Source: Tanypteryx hageni (taxonomy: Eukaryota > Arthropoda > Insecta > Odonata > Petaluridae). From it: DNA of 64,000 nt. The notes below the pieces were generated by a model, which did no database searches, had not been told where the DNA came from, and worked only from the letters and a program-made list of their open reading frames with translations. Both the position numbers and the translations under genes were made by a program. Where the stretch lies: the NCBI GenBank assembly GCA_028673005.1, contig CM054115.1:8405654-8469653 (forward strand), in the 5' to 3' direction. This document shows positions 23,086 to 35,799 of this stretch, one piece after another. Every line of letters starts with the position of its first letter. Positions within the stretch are counted from its first letter, which is position 1.

Positions 23086-24260
23086 CTAGTAGAAGGTGCT
23101 TGCATACTGCAAGCATTTCATCTCACCTTGAAAGAACATTAATTTTTCAGAGAGATTTTGGAAATTACTTTGAAACAGAAAAAATTCTGCTATGACCGGG
23201 AATCGAACCCGGGTCTTCCACTTGCCGGGCGGATATTCTACCACTGAACTACCTTAGCAGATAATCTTTCCTGTTTCTGAACGCGGGTGTTTTTCTTAGT
23301 TGGGTCCGGGCTAGCCAAGCTAGTATCAACCAGCCCCAACGGACGTCCTCCAAGAGAACGTCAAAGAAAACCCCTCCCTCTCAAATGGTGAGATTGCCAA
23401 AGCCAGAAATTGTTTAGAAACAGGAAAGATTATCTGCTAAGGTAGTTCAGTGGTAGAATATCCGCCCGGCAAGTGGAAGACCCGGGTTCGATTCCCGGAC
23501 ATAATAGAATTGTTTCTGTTTCAAAGTAATTCCCAAAATTACAGCTTATGCCTTTCTGCATAGTTCCTATTATTCCATCATTTTCAGAGAGATATTTCAT
23601 CATGAGAATTATTTCTTTAATTCTAAAGATTTCTCCCTGGACGGGTTTTCGTTTTTTCATCATGGAACAATAATGGAGTAAATCAAACACTAATTTTTGA
23701 AATTTTTGAAATATTATACTTTTTCCACATTGAGTTATTAATGCCACACATTTCTGCCAAATTTTAAATTTACAGTACAATTAGAAGTGAAATAACATTT
23801 ATCTAATTGTTTAAATTTTAATAATTTTTAACAGCCGCAATAACAATTTCATGGATACATTGAAATGTTTATTTGTTTAAATAGATTAAACTCTAAATAA
23901 TTTTAAAATTTCAGCTCCATAACTTGCGGCGTAGTATCTAAGCATCTACCTATTTGTTTAAAATTTAGGAATTTTTAACTGCTAAACAAATTAAAATATC
24001 AAAATTTCTATAATCCCTATTTTGTTATTTATCAAATCCTACCTCTAAAAATAATTTCAGCTCCGTAGCCCATTCGGAAATACATAAACCTTGAATAATT
24101 GTTTAAACAATTGCGAATTTTTAGCGGCCGCATTGTTGCACTTTTTTAAGGTTTTCGGTTTTTCTAGTTGGTTTTGCACATAACTACCTAAGAAAAAAAT
24201 TTCGAATCTCCAGCTCATCTGAAAGTGCCTAAACATTAGTATCCTCCCATATATATGTTA
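23086..24260 (-). repeat. Hairpin/CTAG family, - copy carrying a fold-back SINE
   Basis: CTAG complement at 23086-23089, hairpin at about 23098-23116, interruption by the SINE at 23157-23580, then internal blocks to CCTAAACATTAGTATCCTCC near 24230. Confidence 0.75.
23157..23580. repeat. Fold-back tRNA-derived SINE with 13-bp target duplication
   Basis: A perfect 13-bp duplication TTTTCAGAGAGAT flanks it (23144-23156 and 23581-23593). Inside, two tRNA-like units face each other: 23160-23283 (-) and 23405-23540 (+), separated by about 120 bp. Each has a D-arm (GTTCAGTGGTAGAA), an anticodon stem-loop with CCGGCAA in the loop, and GGGTTCGATTCCCGG. The body resembles tRNA-Gly. The acceptor stem does not pair and loop position 33 is C, so these are not working tRNAs. 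A tail of about 40 bp ends TTATTCCATCA. The duplication length points to LINE-type target-primed insertion. Confidence 0.8.
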
Positions 24261-25085
24261 TCATTATATATAGACGTTTCTTACAGAGGAGGATATAACA
24301 GATAACATATAACATACTAGTAGTTGGTGCTTGCATACTGCAAGCATTTCATCTCACCTTGAAAAAACATTCATTTTTCAGACAGACATTTCAACATTAC
24401 AAATAGTCTTTTAATTCTAGAAATTTCACCTCCACAGCGATTTTCGTTTTTCCCACATGTAAAAATAATATTTTAAAACAATCCCCAAATGTTGCAATTT
24501 TAAAAATTTAACACTATCTTTATTATGAATGAATCATTATGGTAAGGGTATGGCGATAATAGCCCAAGAGGCTGATTCGCCATTCAACACACACACACAC
24601 ACACTCTTCATTATGGGGTACTAATGCTACACATATTTAAACAAATAGGTAAATGTTTAGATACTACTGGGTAAGCTAGGGACCTGAAATTTTGAAGTAT
24701 TTAGAGGTTAGTGCAAATGCATAATTAAACATTTGAGTATTTCCTTGAAATTATTAATTTGGCCATTAAAAAATTTTAAAATTTAAACAATTAGATAAAT
24801 ATTATTTCACTTATAGATGAGCTACAACTTTAAAATTTGGCAGAAAAGTGTGCCATAAGTTCACCACAATGGAAAAATTATAATACTGTTAAAATTGCAA
24901 ATTTTTTGTATCATTTTAATCAAATATTTTTCCACAAGGAAATAACGAAAATTGGTGCAGAGATGAAATCTTTTGAATTAAAAAAATATTTCGAATAATG
25001 AAATACCTCTCTGAAAAATTAATGTTTATCAGGGTGAGATGCAATGCTTGCAGAATGCAAGCACCAACTGCTTGTATGTTATATA
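24261..25085. repeat. Hairpin/CTAG family, two partial copies in opposite orientation
   Basis: TCATTATATATAGACGTTTC at 24261, then a - copy 3' end (CTAG complement 24317-24320, hairpin). After the SINE fragment at 24533-24607, a + copy remnant ends with hairpin TGCTTGCAGAATGCAAGCA at 25045-25063 and CACCAACTGCTTG. Confidence 0.65.
24533..24607 (+). repeat. SINE 3' end with (CA)n tail
   Basis: Contains ATCATTATGGTAAGGGTATG and GAGGCTGATTCGCCATTCAA followed by (CA)n. An almost identical fragment is at 57218-57302, and the same tail block ends the full-length SINE at 42963-43275. Confidence 0.75.
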
Positions 25086-25106
25086 TATGTTAATTCTTCT
25101 CTGTAA

Positions 25107-26858
<1,752 letters not shown>

Positions 26859-28024
26859 TATAAATATTTTTGTAATAAAATCTTCTGAAAAAACAGGCAT
26901 TTATCGATAATGAATAAAACTTCCCAATTTGTCTTTTGAACAAAAGTAGATATTTTTAAAACATGAATATCTTTTTCTTAAAAAGTATTATTGAGAGGTA
27001 AGGATGCTAAAATATTTTTAAATTAATTTTAATTAATATTTCTCACACAAAAGTGAACTATATTTTCCTTTTAAATGTATATTGCATACAAAGCCGGACT
27101 TATAGGTATGCACAGTATGTGCAGAAGTAGGGCCCAGTGGGGCTAAGGTGGCTCCTAGTTCCAAAATTTACAAAAACTTATTTCGACTTTGTGGACCTTT
27201 ATTCAACTCTGTGAAATTCAATAAAAAAACGACAATTATTATAACTTTTGATCACATCTCTGCCAATAAAAACAGAGCTGTGACTGTTAATAATATATTG
27301 TGTGTGATGCATTGTTGCCACTCTTCTTTTTTCCTAGTGAAAGAATAGATCCCCCAAAAAAGGAGTGCGGGCAGGGTCCCAAGGAACTTAACTCCGCTGC
27401 TGATTGCATAGGACAAATGAGAAAGCAATGGGCCTTATTGCCCCTTGCCTGTCTCATTGAAAAATCTTCTGATGATCTTACTGATGAAGAATTTTATTTA
27501 TTTATTATATTATAATTTTATTTTTATTTATATATATATATATAAATAAAGCAAAGTTAATATAAAAGTTATATATATATATATATATGTTTTGGACCCC
27601 ATCTAGTCTGAAAAAAACCAAAGCTGCTGGTAGGTCAAATTTCTTAAAATTGCTCTCCCAGACCAATGGCTACACTTCAGCAGTAGGGAAGTGTTTAGAG
27701 CTGGCTAGGTAATCGCATGACAAGTTGGAAAAAAATGACTACAGCTAGGTGATTCCGTGTGTAATATGAAACACAAAGTCATGTAGGCACCAATTAAGGT
27801 GTCTAGTAATACAATGTAAACAAGACTGATACAATTTAACTATATCTACTACAATTTAAACATGATGCTTTGCATTTGGTATGCCAACGGCAGACATAAA
27901 ATGGACGTGAGTTTCAGAGTAGAAAATTTACAAGAGCACTTGAGTAGTACACGCTTTGCTGAGTTTTAAAGAGAAATAGTGACAAGTTATTATTTATAAC
28001 TTTTAAATAAGATACTCCAAACAA
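26859..28024. other. Intron DNA without recognised gene
   Basis: AT-rich, with (AT)n tracts at about 27529-27546 and 27567-27588. The stretch 27088-27400 includes blocks such as GTAGGGCCCAGTGGGGC that look like old repeat. No supported coding sequence. Confidence 0.4.
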
Positions 28025-29245
28025 ATGGCAGGTTGCGTAGAGAAAAAAGAAACTGCTGTAAAAGGGAATGTATCGAAAGGACTTAGAAGAAGTTACAACA
28101 GAAATTTTAAGTTAATGGTGGCGTGCTATGCTGAAGAAACAAATAATTGTGCAGCAGAGAGGAAATACAATGTGACTGAAGCAAATGTGCAAAGGTGGAA
28201 GCAAGCAAAAGAGAAACTTGAAGGTGCTAACTCAACACGGAGATCATATAGTGGACCAAAATGAGGCTGATTTCATGCATTAGAAGAGGAAATTGCAAAC
28301 TTTGTGTGTATTCATAGAATGGACGGTAAACCAGTGATGCGGGATATCATTAAATTGAAAGCCCAAGAATTAGCATGATCGCAAAACATTCCACACCAAG
28401 AATTTAAGGCTAGTGATGGATGGTGTGTGCATATGATGCATCGTAATGGTATTAGCCTGCGATGAAGAACTTCCCTTTGCCAGCGTCTACCTTGTGACTT
28501 CACAGACAAACTAATAACTTTCCAGAAGCATGTAATTTGGTAGCGGAAAAGTCACAATTACCTTCTGAGCCAAATGGGTAATGCAGATGAGAAACCCATT
28601 TACTTCGACATACCATCCGATTACACAGTCAAGTAAAACGGTGCAAAAAATGTCATCATAAAAACTTCAGGGAATGAAAAACTGCGCATTACTGTATTAG
28701 CGGACGGAGAAAAGTTGCCGCCATATGTTATTTTAAAAGGCAAAACAGTGCCTAAGGAAGTACTACCAAATGGAATAATTGTTAAATGTCAAGGCCAAGG
28801 ATGGATGTCAGCTGGTTTAATGAAGGACTGGCTAAGCATAGTGTGGAATAGATGACCTGGGGCACTTTTAAGACAGAGAGCAATGCTTGTCTTAAATGCG
28901 ATCATAGGCCACCTTACAGAGGAAGTTCAAAATACCCCTCATGCTATGAATACTGACCTTGTAGTTATACCAGGAAGTATGGCATCACAAATTCAAGTGC
29001 TAGATGTTGTAGTGATGAAGCCCTTTAAGGATTACATAAAGTCATTTTATTCAGAATGGCTTTTGGCAGGGGACCATGCATTAGCTCCTACAGGGAAAAT
29101 TAAGAAGCCCAGTATACCACTTCTCTATAATTGGATCATTGCAGCATGGAAAAAAATAGATCCTCAAGAGGGTTCAAGAAATGCTGCATATCAAATTCCA
29201 TGGACGGTATGGAAGACGACTTGTTCGAATTTGAATAAGTTGTGA
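28025..29245 (+). pseudogene. pogo-like transposase (HTH plus DDE_1) pseudogene
   Basis: All recognisable blocks lie in one frame, broken only by in-frame stops. RSYNRNFKLMVACYAEETNN and CAAERKYNVTEANVQRWKQA form the N-terminal pogo/CENP-B-like helix-turn-helix (residues ~20-75). A second DNA-binding block has FKASDGWCVHMMHRNG. The catalytic part includes MGNADEKPIYFDIPSD (first D), NEKLRITVLADGEKLPPYVI and AMLVLNAIIGHLTEEVQ. The second D of the expected LVLDAFRGH block is N here. IQVLDVVVMKPFKDYIKSFY carries the third D. Stops occur at 28264 and several later positions. Length (~407 codons) is slightly short for the family. A more decayed relative is at 59885-61360. Confidence 0.88.
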
Positions 29246-29428
29246 TGAATGAACAGGACAGCAAGAATAAGGGAAGGAAACAGAGGAGAGAGAGAGATGT
29301 AAGAAGTAAATTTACTTGTTTTTATTCATCCTCTTAATGTTAGCTTGTTATACATATATGTAAATGTTTTTTGTAAGTGAACCTAATTTTTTAAGGGGTC
29401 ATCTTCCTTTTGGGTAAATATGGTATAT
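28025..29428 (+). mobile_element. pogo-type (Tc1/mariner) element, degenerate
   Basis: Carries the transposase pseudogene at 28025-29245. It ends in a TIR-like sequence at 29398-29428 (GGTCATCTTCCTTTTGGGTA, then AATATGGTATA), matching the terminus type seen at 56575-58048. The left TIR was not found. Confidence 0.75.
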
Positions 29429-29977
29429 ACCAAACATTCTTACATTTGTTACTGAGTTATCTACTTCTGTCTACCATTCTCACAACTGTAAAAAGATAAA
29501 GTTTAAATAGAGAGACCCCCACATCACTAAAGAGCTGGTAGACACTTTTGCAAATTTTTACACCCATGCAAGCAGAAAGGATATCATAATTATATTATAG
29601 AGTTCATATTAAAGTATTAACTATATAAAAGTTGGTTATAAAAACTCATTTTTATATCTTCACTTGTTATTGAATTCCTTTCCCCATAGAATCCCCAAAT
29701 AAATTTAAAGAATACTTACAGATGATTTTCATCTTTCCGAAACTGTAATGTGCTGCTAGGAGAGAGTTAGATGGCCAAACCACACAAGGTAGCTCTTGAG
29801 ACAACAGAACACTCACTTCAGATTTCAGAAAATATGTGAATGATCGCACTACTACTACTATACCAATGCAAACACTTCTGGTTTCAACCGTAGACTGAAA
29901 ACATTTCTCTGATTACAGTTTTTCTCATGACAAAATGCATTGGCTCTAGCATTTTGGTTTTCCCCAAAGACCCATGC
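29429..29977. other. Intron DNA, nothing recognised
   Basis: AT-rich, with no TIR, tandem repeat or coding similarity seen. Confidence 0.4.
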
Positions 29978-30404
29978 ACTAAAGGCTGGTTCACATTGGA
30001 GGGATGGTCGCATGATGGTCCCGTTGAGGGTGCTATTAGGGATAGGACTATTTTTGCGTAGACCATTCACACTTGTAGGTTGTGGCATGGTCACATTCCG
30101 GCCCTCACCTACAGCATGACATAGTTTATGGGTGCCTTGTAACTAGCAGAAAGATTAAAGCTCATTTTGGATGTCACCAAGGATTGCTGATAGTAACCGA
30201 AGAGGCTAGGGCTCGAAGGGGCTTAGGACAAAAGTTGCCTCAAGGGGTTTATACCGAGGGCTGACTGTATCTTCACCTACAAGTGTGAATGCACTTAGGA
30301 CTTCTCCATAGAAACCCCATGGAAAATAGGATTTTTATATTTGCTCTAAAATGTCCTAACTGGGACTGTCCTGAAACCGTCCCTCCAGTATGAACCAGCT
30401 TTAA
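29978..30404. mobile_element. MITE with ~24-bp TIRs, PIF/Harbinger-like
   Basis: Left end TAAAGGCTGGTTCACATTGG; the right end, read inward, is TAAAGCTGGTTCATACTGG. Both continue into AGGGA. TAA on each side could be the 3-bp duplication typical of PIF/Harbinger elements. The interior is non-coding. Confidence 0.65.
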
Positions 30405-30960
30405 TATAGCATGAAGATACAAGACAATAAACCATTTGGCCTAACTCTTTGGGCCAAAAATTGCATGGAAGCAAGAATCCCAACTGATTGGGAAGAATAA
30501 TGACTGAATCCCATGCTCAAAGACACTCTGTGTGTAGGGACCAAGTTTCCGGAAGAATTTCTTTCCCTTCCCCCTTCACCCTCATAAATACTAAACCTTT
30601 TATGAGCAAAGCAATGCAAAGGGAAGAATTTTTGAGTCTTGAGAGGATATGAAATGACACAACCCAGAGTGGTGGTCAGTCCACCTCCTACTAAAACCCA
30701 TTACTCTGGGTTTTCCCAGCTTGCCAGATGGGAAAGTGCCTTCAAACAATAGAGGTATACATCGTACCGCATGTGATAAATGGAATGGCAAACAAACCGA
30801 CATCTGGACCACGGAACCTCAAACTGTAGTGATTATTCCTTCTGCCTTGCACAGTTTCAGGTTACACTTTTTGATACAAAATTTACTAGAAGAAATCCTT
30901 TCTGTCCATGTCTCACAGGTTCCGCATTACAGAGGGGCATTCCTATGAAGTATGGTATCA
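30405..30960. other. Intron DNA, possibly LINE 5' region
   Basis: No TIR or gene recognised. It leads into the GGCAACGGGAAACCACTGC block near 30978 that commonly precedes this LINE type, so part of it may be LINE 5' UTR. Confidence 0.35.
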
Positions 30961-33900
30961 ACATCATCTTGTAGAAGGCAACGGGAAACCACTGCTGGAA
31001 TTATCCTATGTTATGGTGCAGAGGTGTTAAAAACATCATGGATTCTTCGCAAATTAAATATTCCGGAGTTAAAATAGTCTCCCAATCGGATCTCTGGGGG
31101 AGACAGTTTATGAAGAGTCTAGAGAATAAAGCGAAGTCAGAGGAAGGAGGAAGATTAAGGTTAGGAACCTGGAATGTAAGGACATTATTAAGAGCTGGAA
31201 AATTGGAAAATCTCAAGAGAGATGGAGATAAACAAGATGGACATTATTGGGATAAACAAGGTGAGATGGGAGGGAAATGGTGAGTTGAGGAGTGATGATA
31301 CCAAGTTATACTACTCGGGGAATACCAGGTGGAGAAACGGGGTAGAAATGATAGTTAATAAGAGGATTGAACTGAGTGTTACCAGGGTCATTTATGACAG
31401 TGATAGAATTATTGGACTGAAATTAAATGCTAAACCAAGGAACATGCTAGTCATCCAAGTGTACATGCCAACCGGCGACCATGACGATGGGGAAGTGGAG
31501 GAAGTGTATGAGAGAATAAGTGCCACACTGGACCAGGAAGGAAAAGGATGCTCTAAAATAGTGATGGGAAACTGGAATGCAAGTGTGGGTGAGGGACAAG
31601 CCAATGGAGTTGTGGGGCAGTTCGGGCTGGGACAGAGAAACGAAAGGGGAGACAGACTTATCGAGTTCTGCAAGGAGAGGAGCATGATAACCAACACCTG
31701 GTATAAGAATCATAAGAGAAGGCTATATACATGGAAATCGCCAGGTGACATGTACAGGAAACGGATAGACTATATATTGGTAGAAGGAAGGTATAAGAAC
31801 GGAGTGAAAAGAGTGTGTGGGCTCCCAGGAGCAGACATAGCAAGCGACCACGTGCTGCTAATGGTGGAAATGAAGATCAAAATGAAAAAAGTTAGAAAAG
31901 CAAAGATGGCTAAGAAATGGAATATAGAGAAACTGAAAGAAAAGCAGAAAGAGGGAATCAGTTATGATATGGCAAACCAGATGAAGAGAGGAAATACACA
32001 GGAGGAAGGAGTAGAGGAAAAATGAAAGAGAATTAAGAATGGAATAGTAAATGTGGTAGAAAAGGAAATAGGATACTGGAAAGGCAAGAGAGCTAAGAAA
32101 CCCTGGGTAACAGGGGAAATGATAGCAAAGATGGAGGAGAGAAGGAGATACAAGAATGTAAACACAGAGGAGGGAAGAAGGAACTACAGGCGGTTGAACA
32201 ATGAACTGAGGAGGGAGACGGAAAGGGCAAAGGAAAAGTGGCTGGAGGAGGACTGCAAGGAAATACAAGAGCTCGAGAAGAGGGGAAGGTATGACCTATC
32301 ATATCAGAAGGTCAGGAGTATTACGTGGGATGGACAGAGATCTGGAGGAGGAGGCTCAAAAGAAATTGAGAGCAAGGATGGTAGGGTACTGAAGGAGGAA
32401 AAGGAGGCTATGTGGAGGTGGAAAGAATACATGGAGGAGTTGTATAAGACGAAGGAAAAGCCGGCAGAGCTGGAAATTGAGGAAGAAGGGGAAGTGGATA
32501 GGGAGGAGATGAGGGAGGCAATACTGAGGGAGGAAGTAGTGGCAGCTATGAAGGAAATGAGGGAGGGAAAGGCGGCAGGAGTAGACGGCATACCTGTGGA
32601 ACTGTTTAAATGTCTGCAAGACGAAGGCATTGAAGAGGTGACCAACTTGTGCAATGCAATATATGAGAGTGGGGATTGGCCAGAGGAGTTTGTCAGAACG
32701 GAAATGATACCACTACCTAAAAAGAAAGGGGCAAAGAAGTGCGGGTAGCATAGAACTATTAGTCTGATAGCTCACGCGGCCAAGATACTGTTGCGAGTGA
32801 TGAATAGAGGGCTGACGAGGGTAATGGAATAGAATGTAGCAGAAGAACAATTTGGATTTAGGAAAGGAATGGGTACGAGGGATGCCGTAGGGGTGGTAAG
32901 GATGTTTAGAGAGATGTATTTAGAATGGGACAAGGGTATCAGTCTGTGTTTTGTGGACTTGGAGAAGGCTTTCGACTGTGCAAGGTGGGAAAGAATGATG
33001 GAGATATTGAGGGAGAAGAAAGTAGATTGGAGAGACAGAAGGTTGATAAGGAATCTATACATGAGACAGGAGGCAGCCATGAGGATAGGGGAAAGCAGGA
33101 CGGAGTGGTTTGAGATTGGGAGAGGAGTTAGACAGGGCTGCTGTTTGTCACCAACCCTACTTAACACCTATACTGAAGAAATGATAAAGGAGTGTTGGGA
33201 GACGAGCACAGGAGTAAGCATTAGAGGAAGAATTACATCATCAATTAGGTTTGCTGACTACATGATACTGTTTGCTGAGAGGACGGAAGACTTGAGGGAG
33301 ATGATACAAAATCTGGTGAGCATGGAGGACAGATATGGGTTGAGAATAAATGGAAAGAAAACAAAAGTAATGAGAATAGGGGGTGAGGAAAGGATGGAAG
33401 TGCAGATGAGGGGAGAGAGGATAGAGCAGGTGGAACAGTACAGGTATCTTGGTACATTGTTGACAGAGGACTGGAAATGTGAGAAGGAAATTAAGATAAG
33501 AATAGGTTTGGCAAAGGAAGCGTTCAATAGAAAAAGGAAGCTATTTAACAGCAAGATGGATTGAGGAAGAGATTGGTAAAGTGTTATGTTTGGAGTGTGA
33601 TTCTATATGGGTCAGAGACATGGACATTGAAGAAGAGAGACAGGGAGAGGGTGGAGGCATTTGAAATGTGGGTGTGGAGGAGGATGCTGAAGGTTAAATG
33701 GACTGACAGGATTGCAAATGTGGAAGTGCTAAGAAGAGTAGAAGAGGAAAGGAGTTTGATGGACACGATAGTGACTAGGAAAAAGAAATGGATAGGACAT
33801 GTTTTAAGAAGATAGGGATTACTGAAGGATGTTATCAAAGGAACGGTGGAGGGAAGAAAGAAAAGAGGAAGAATTAAAATGTTGGATATTCTAAGGGAGG

Positions 33901-34006
33901 GAGGAGGGTATGGGGAGATGAAGAGAAGGGCACAGGATAGAAAAAGGTGGAGGAGGAGCACCTGAACCTGCAGATATGCAGAACACTATTTATTATTATT
34001 ATTATG
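30961..34006 (+). mobile_element. Near full-length LINE (RTE-like endonuclease/RT class)
   Basis: Begins around GGCAACGGGAAACCACTGC, encodes AP-endonuclease then reverse transcriptase, and ends in a (TTA)n tail (about 33989-34005). It lies in the 25422-34966 MFSD6 intron in the same direction as the gene. Its coding DNA is purine-rich, unlike its surroundings. Confidence 0.9.
31138..33953 (+). pseudogene. LINE ORF2: AP-endonuclease plus reverse transcriptase
   Basis: Endonuclease: RLRLGTWNVRTLLRAGKLEN (31138 on), a frameshift near 31220, INKVRWEGNGELRSDD where the family has ISEVRW so the catalytic Glu is Lys, GNWNASVG in place of the usual GDFNA, YRKRIDYILVEG, and ASDHVLLMVEM. A stop at 32023, then RKPWVTG-type linker sequence, KAAGVDGIPVELFKCL, a stop at about 32746, EEQFGFRKGMGTRDAVGVVR, LCFVDLEKAFDCARWERMME (motif A), GRGVRQGCCLSPTLLNTY (motif B) and RFADYMILFAE, where the second Asp of FADD is Tyr. 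A further shift near 33560 leads to KCYVWSVILYGSETWTL and KKWIGHVLRR. Both enzyme centres are damaged, so it cannot be active. Confidence 0.9.
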
Positions 34007-34745
34007 GTATCATCATGCAGTATGCATTCTAGATTCCTGGCTTTGGTAGGTTTCTGCCTTATACAGAATCTGCCTTTCACAAGTTTCACTTTATGTGAAA
34101 ATCCACACCGGACTGGCTTCTTATGTTTCATCCCTGGCCAATGAGCCCGGAATCTCATAAGAGTAACTTCATTGTCTGTTTTAAATATGAGCCACTTTTC
34201 CATTTACACTCTCTGTAAGCAAACCATTGGTCGTGAGCTCATAGCTCTTTGATTAAAATTTTCAACCGTGTCCCTCAGATAATGACTACGTCTGAATTGA
34301 GGGAGAGTTTTATCGGGGAAAATAGATGCCTTCAAAAGAATAAAAGGTTCCTATTGTTAAATTCATAGAACGTGAGCATCCAGAGAAGGGTGAAAACAAA
34401 CGAGTTGAGTTTGTTGATGGAAAGAGATGGGTGATATCTCGCCACCCATTTTTCCAAAAATGCATCGAATAGAATGAGTGGACGTGACTAAATGGTGGGC
34501 TATATTCTGTTTACAACAGACACAAAGAATCAATGTGTATAAACAATGTAATAACAATTCCAAGAATGGCACCAGATAAGTGAAGAATCTGACCGCAAAA
34601 CAAATGAAGCTGTGAGACTGAAAGTATATAAACTGCTAGAGATTGTACTGCTACGTCATTATAAACTTATCACAAAAGATGTCACACAAACAGACATCCT
34701 ACAGAAAATAGGCTGAAAAATGTAAAATGCTTCATGGTTTCAAAC
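34007..34745. other. Intron DNA without recognised gene
   Basis: Contains a - strand open frame (33874-34203) with no recognised similarity. Treated as non-coding. Confidence 0.35.
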
Positions 34746-34749
34746 AAAA

Positions 34750-34890
34750 AAAAATTGTCAAGAATCTCGAGAAAAATTTTTCAAGACTCGAGATTCTCAA
34801 ATTTGAAGGAAAAACTTTCTCGAGAAATTAGAATTTGAAAGAATGGGAATTTCTCGAGAATTCTCAAGACGAGAATTCTCTAGCACAATC
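34750..34890. repeat. Cluster of TCTCGAGA palindromes
   Basis: At least five copies of the CTCGAG core with flanking AATTCTC/GAGAATT are packed into about 130 bp ending 75 bp before the next MFSD6 exon. AAGAATCTCGAG and CTCGAGATTCTC form local hairpins. Confidence 0.65.
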
Positions 34891-34965
34891 ACTAATCATG
34901 GCAGAGCTAATTTTATATTTGAATTGATAAATTGTGATGAATCTAATTTGTGTTTTCTTTCACAG

Positions 34966-35096
34966 GTACAGCATCAACTTTCAGAGGATATGGATTTTGC
35001 TGCCTTCTTGTCTTAGCAGCCTTTGTCTTTATTAACTTTTACAGGAAGGAGACTGGATTTGTTTCTGAACTTCCACCAACTGAAGATCCTAGACAG
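34966..35096 (+). CDS. MFSD6: MFSD6-like transporter, second visible exon
   Basis: Acceptor TTTTCTTTCACAG ends at 34965 with a good pyrimidine tract. Donor GTAAAT follows CAG at 35096. The 131-nt exon encodes TASTFRGYGFCCLLVLAAF, VFINFYRKETGF and VSELPPTEDPRQ, the last transmembrane helix and start of the cytosolic tail of the MFSD6 family. It opens in phase 1 (GT completes the glycine codon begun in exon 25261-25422) and ends in phase 0, matching both neighbours. Reading past the donor reaches a stop in the intron, which supports the splice. Confidence 0.9.
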
Positions 35097-35376
35097 GTAA
35101 ATTCTTCCTACTTCCTTCTTCCTACTGATAAGGACTTGAATTAGTATCCGACAATGTTGGTCCTACATGCCTAGTACAAAAGAATGCGCAGTAACAATTT
35201 CTTTCAGTTAGTCCAGACCGTCTGGGAAGCACTTTTTTTTTATTTGGGGGTTAAGGGATAAAAGAGCCTCTGTTCGTCATTGGTTCCCACATCTATTTTG
35301 CATCAACTTTCTTTATATATTGTAAAACAAAATTTCATTCCACTTATGTGTTCAACTTAATTGCTGTAATATATAT

Positions 35377-35799
35377 GTTATGAGCAAATCCTGAAATTGG
35401 GCAAATCTAGATATGCCTGGGCAAATTTGTGTGTAGGACAGTTCGGCATGACCATTTCGGTTCAGGAAGATTTGGCAATGGGAGAGTTCAGCACCAGCAG
35501 GATTACACAGTACCAGCATGATTTGACGGAAATAGTGTCTTAATAAAAAGATATGACAACTATTATTGAATTTGGTTAAATTGACTAACTACTGATACAG
35601 TAATATTTCAATGAAATGGCAGTACTTTAAAAACGACTTACTTGCAAATTAAAATGCACGAAAAAGGTTAAACATAATGGTACTCCTCCATCAACGTAAC
35701 CCAACCGGAGAAGGAAAATGGAATGAATAAAACCCCCAACCACTTAACCCAACATCGGGCAAATCTAGATGTGCCCAGATTTAGGGATTTGCCTGTAAC
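35377..35799. mobile_element. MITE with imperfect ~28-bp TIRs
   Basis: Left end GTTATGAGCAAATCCTGAAA; the right end, read inward, is GTTACAGGCAAATCCCTAAA. Both go on to GGGCA. GGGCAAATCTAGAT also occurs near each end. Non-coding, 423 bp, with ATATAT/ATATAC at the flanks. Confidence 0.6.

Noticed and set aside
23428..23510. Possible functional tRNA gene (Gly- or Ala-like cloverleaf)
   Set aside because: D- and T-arms are good, but the acceptor ends do not pair, position 33 is C, and three copies share non-tRNA flanks, so it is a SINE head.
24580..24605. CRISPR-like or satellite array around the short repeats
   Set aside because: Simple (CA)n SINE tail; no spaced repeats of CRISPR type anywhere in the window.
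31392..32654. Several long antisense frames rich in Ser/Pro/Phe
   Set aside because: Shadows of the purine-rich LINE coding strand.
33874..34203. 109-codon - strand frame with basic residues
   Set aside because: No family recognised; it overlaps the LINE tail at one end.
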